DNA of 34,045 nt, from contig JAGRPB010000045.1 in assembly GCA_020439945.1 (NCBI GenBank), positions 1 through 34,045 on the forward strand. The letters are read 5' to 3'. Positions 33,101 through 34,045 of this stretch are shown here, piece after piece; position 1 is the stretch's first letter, and each line of letters opens with the position of its first letter. The notes beneath the pieces are model-generated. The model saw only the letters and a list, made by a program, of their open reading frames with translations. It was not told the DNA's origin and searched no databases. The position numbers and the translations under genes were made by a program. The DNA is from Verrucomicrobiia bacterium. Its GTDB lineage: Bacteria > Verrucomicrobiota > Verrucomicrobiia > Verrucomicrobiales > DEV007.

Positions 33101-33361
33101 GCTCCACATTGCGAAGTAGCGACCGTTGTGGAAGGCGAGGTAATTGTGCTGATTGACGCCTTTCTCTTCACGGACGTCGCTGACGACGACGTGCTCGGCG
33201 GGCACCCTGGGAAGTTTCGAGTAGTCGATCTGGTGCGGATCCCCCGGCACCCAGTCCCCGGCCAACATGATCGGCGAGGAGGGATCCGCCGCGAAGATCG
33301 TGGCCAAGGTGAGGGAGCCGAAAACGAAGCCGGCACCGATGAGCGAAGCGAGTGGTCTCAT
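30122..33361 (-). CDS. BNR/sialidase-like domain fused to a FAD-dependent oxidoreductase
   Basis: A 1079-residue exported protein. The signal peptide is residues 1-24 (ending ATIFA). Residues about 55-400 look like a beta-propeller of the sialidase/glycosidase-like type: NQHNYLAFHNGRYFAMWSDG, VKFATSPDGLNWTEPEFLTP and VSADDGRTWTTPIQTNF. A beta-sandwich-like linker spans roughly 405-555. The rest (from about 560) is a FAD_oxidored-type domain: VVVYGGTPGGVASAIAAARL, the GGMTTSGLGKSD motif of the family, FLDATYEGDLYAAAGADYRL, NPRPLGFPFTEENRGY and LIVPVAASTTHVAFSSIRME. It likely oxidises or eliminates on a sugar or polyol while the propeller binds or cleaves a glycan. The ATG overlaps the previous gene's stop (ATGA), and the FG-GAP gene follows after 89 bases. 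Confidence 0.87.
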   Translation of the reverse strand: MRPLASLIGAGFVFGSLTLATIFAADPSSPIMLAGDWVPGDPHQIDYSKLPRVPAEHVVVSDVREEKGVNQHNYLAFHNGRYFAMWSDGPGIEDRVGQRVKFATSPDGLNWTEPEFLTPIPPNSGPDSPHYGTRTEKGMRWISRGFWQRDGELLALCALDEAAGFFGPSLELHAFRLTDDGSWEDAGIVANNAINNFPPQKIATGDWMMSRRTWDYKKTGVQFLVGGVKSMDDWNSFPVLGTSAELSAEEPLWWALPDDRLVALFRDNRQSKFLYRSVSADDGRTWTTPIQTNFPDATSKLFGFQLSDGRYFLVSNSNPRARDPLTLALSDDGIEFTKLAWLVGGRHVDYPHAIEHDGHLLVAFAGGKQTVEVLKIDLADLDAIQMPESVELEKPLPPVASAKAEVGDWIDLGNEGETLFVAADLVVPQAGKRASLSLATRGDEDRVVIAINAEGQLTARLYQESITGPKLEVGNCHSLLVRIISHRKAPDELFLQLGPAGAIPAEPEVWTLTNAKGHSDANLSRVTLRSEADNAAGFSDVRLAPSREAIGKAKVIAGETDETEVVVYGGTPGGVASAIAAARLGSRVLLIEPNLHVGGMTTSGLGKSDIENRAMIGGIFQEFVERQRAHYLETYGPDHENIELCRDGYYAEPSVSEAVFDAMLADEGDRITVLKGWSLAEAHAGNDSLEALTILRKKDGLTRRVRGQVFLDATYEGDLYAAAGADYRLGREARDEFDEPHAGVVYFDYQEKEFLPGTTGEASDDLPAFTYRLCLTTDPENSHRLNDPPPGYDRSVYLGYFDDLEAGRLAGPKVLKPGRGYNPKHFDTLVRALSVTNIPNGKTDVNMNPRPLGFPFTEENRGYIEGDEATRDRIRERIRNLTLGLIWFLQNDPEIPEEHRKLANELQFPKDEFTDDPDHFPFQLYVREGRRLVGEITLTEHHITGKGEAITRHPDTIAVGEFPIDSFPCRKRQPSDTIVLEGYLGMLDHITRPYEIPYRVMIPEKIDGLIVPVAASTTHVAFSSIRMEPTWMALGQAAGTAAHLAIQNDVAPRDVPIEPLRDLLRKNGQVLSHAASVAQ

Positions 33362-34045
33362 GGTTCCATCGGTCGGAGGGCGTTCAAGGCGGCGTCGAGA
33401 ACGGCCGTGCTGGCAGCATCGAGTGTGGGTTCGTGGGGCGATTCGACGCGATCCTCTCCGGCGAGCAGGAAAGGAGTCACCGCGTAGATCGGCAGGACCA
33501 ATCGTTGTCCGAGTTCATCGACGATGCCGACGATGAGCGTGTCGCCGCCGACGTTCAGTTCTAGAACTGTTCGGAAGCCATCGCCATTCTCGGGTTCAAA
33601 TTCCCACGGGCTGAATGGCTGTTGCCAACCGGCTTTTGTCAACGGGGAACGGACAACTCTCGGTGCGGGTGAATCCTGAGAGTCGAAAAAACTCAATTGA
33701 GCCCCGATGAAATCTTTCTCGGGAACAGGCAGCTTCGCGTTCGTTGCCGAACGCTCCATGGTCTCCCGGAAATCCGCGAACGTCTTTGTCGGAGGTTGAC
33801 CCGTTCCGGTAATCCAGAGCACGCGACCGCCGGCGTCGAGGTAGGCCTGGAGATTTCGGTCGAGGGCCCGGGAGTCGAGGGAATGGTAGGAGTTGAAGGA
33901 ACTGGCCACGATCACCAGCCGCGGCATCGCCTCGGGCGAGGGAAAGCCGCCGGACAGCATCTCGCGAAGATCGAGAGTGGCGTAGGGCGTTTCCTCCTGC
34001 TGCCAAGTCCGGGCGATGGCGGCGGATTGGACCCGGCTGGAAAAG
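33358..34045 (-). CDS. Partial protein of unknown function, first in the operon
   Basis: The leftward frame runs from the right window edge to a stop at 33358; no start is visible, because the frame continues through ARTWQQEETPYATLDLREML upstream of an internal Met at 33960. About 229 residues are seen. The part PRLVIVASSFNSYHSLDSRA followed by LQAYLDAGGRVLWITG resembles the alpha/beta core of class I glutamine amidotransferase-like or ThuA-like domains, with a strand and turn around ITGTGQPP. I would not name it more closely. The C-terminus is a beta-rich stretch, VGGDTLIVGIVDELGQRLVL. Its stop overlaps the ATG of the BNR-FAD fusion, so the two should be translated together. Confidence 0.65.
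   Translation of the reverse strand, partial: FSSRVQSAAIARTWQQEETPYATLDLREMLSGGFPSPEAMPRLVIVASSFNSYHSLDSRALDRNLQAYLDAGGRVLWITGTGQPPTKTFADFRETMERSATNAKLPVPEKDFIGAQLSFFDSQDSPAPRVVRSPLTKAGWQQPFSPWEFEPENGDGFRTVLELNVGGDTLIVGIVDELGQRLVLPIYAVTPFLLAGEDRVESPHEPTLDAASTAVLDAALNALRPMEP

Overview
The window looks like a chromosomal segment from a GC-rich bacterium of the Planctomycetes-Verrucomicrobia-Chlamydiae group, most probably Verrucomicrobiota. This is inferred from gene content, since there is no rRNA. The signs are several Cys-type sulfatases, a SASA-type sialate O-acetylesterase, a Tat-exported TIM-barrel isomerase, FG-GAP and BNR-repeat proteins, a FAD-dependent oxidoreductase, ExbB with two ExbDs next to TPR proteins, a giant zinc-ribbon membrane protein, and many starts without a clear Shine-Dalgarno. 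No phage, IS transposase, CRISPR array, tRNA or rRNA was recognised.

Layout. Positions 1-2280: a leftward SLC13-type transporter (cut by the window edge) diverges from a coupled MGMT-like/DUF3820-like pair. Positions 2419-3771: a sulfatase. Positions 3977-6481: a zinc/manganese-type ABC ATPase and permease followed by a PPK2-family kinase. Positions 6511-7611: infA (leftward, with a Gly/Arg-rich tail) diverges from a SpoU-type rRNA methyltransferase. Positions 7771-13521: a five-gene envelope cluster of large TPR protein, small TPR protein, ExbB, ExbD and ExbD. Positions 13636-16214: leftward sialate O-acetylesterase and sugar isomerase-like protein. Positions 16476-20993: a 1505-residue protein with a zinc ribbon, a very long disordered region, one membrane helix and a C-terminal domain. 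Positions 21096-23874: a small membrane protein, a leftward sodium:solute symporter and a CaCA-type antiporter. Positions 23886-34045: a leftward operon-like set, in transcription order a partial unknown gene, a BNR-FAD oxidoreductase fusion, an FG-GAP/BNR protein, an iduronate-sulfatase-like enzyme and a second sulfatase.

How it fits together. The exported sulfatases, esterase, BNR/FG-GAP proteins, oxidoreductase, isomerase and SSS symporter suggest breakdown and uptake of a sulfated and/or acetylated glycan. The substrate cannot be read from the sequence. The TPR-ExbB-ExbD-ExbD cluster looks like a proton-driven envelope machine, comparable in parts to Tol-Pal/CpoB.

The most unusual layer is non-coding. 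Many gaps hold structured palindromes of several different families, and two palindromes lie inside the apparent N-terminal coding regions of adjacent sulfatase genes. A nine-copy heptamer array overlaps the stop codon of the second exbD. These, the three different sulfatase maturation motifs, the giant disordered protein and the tailed IF-1 are the best leads.
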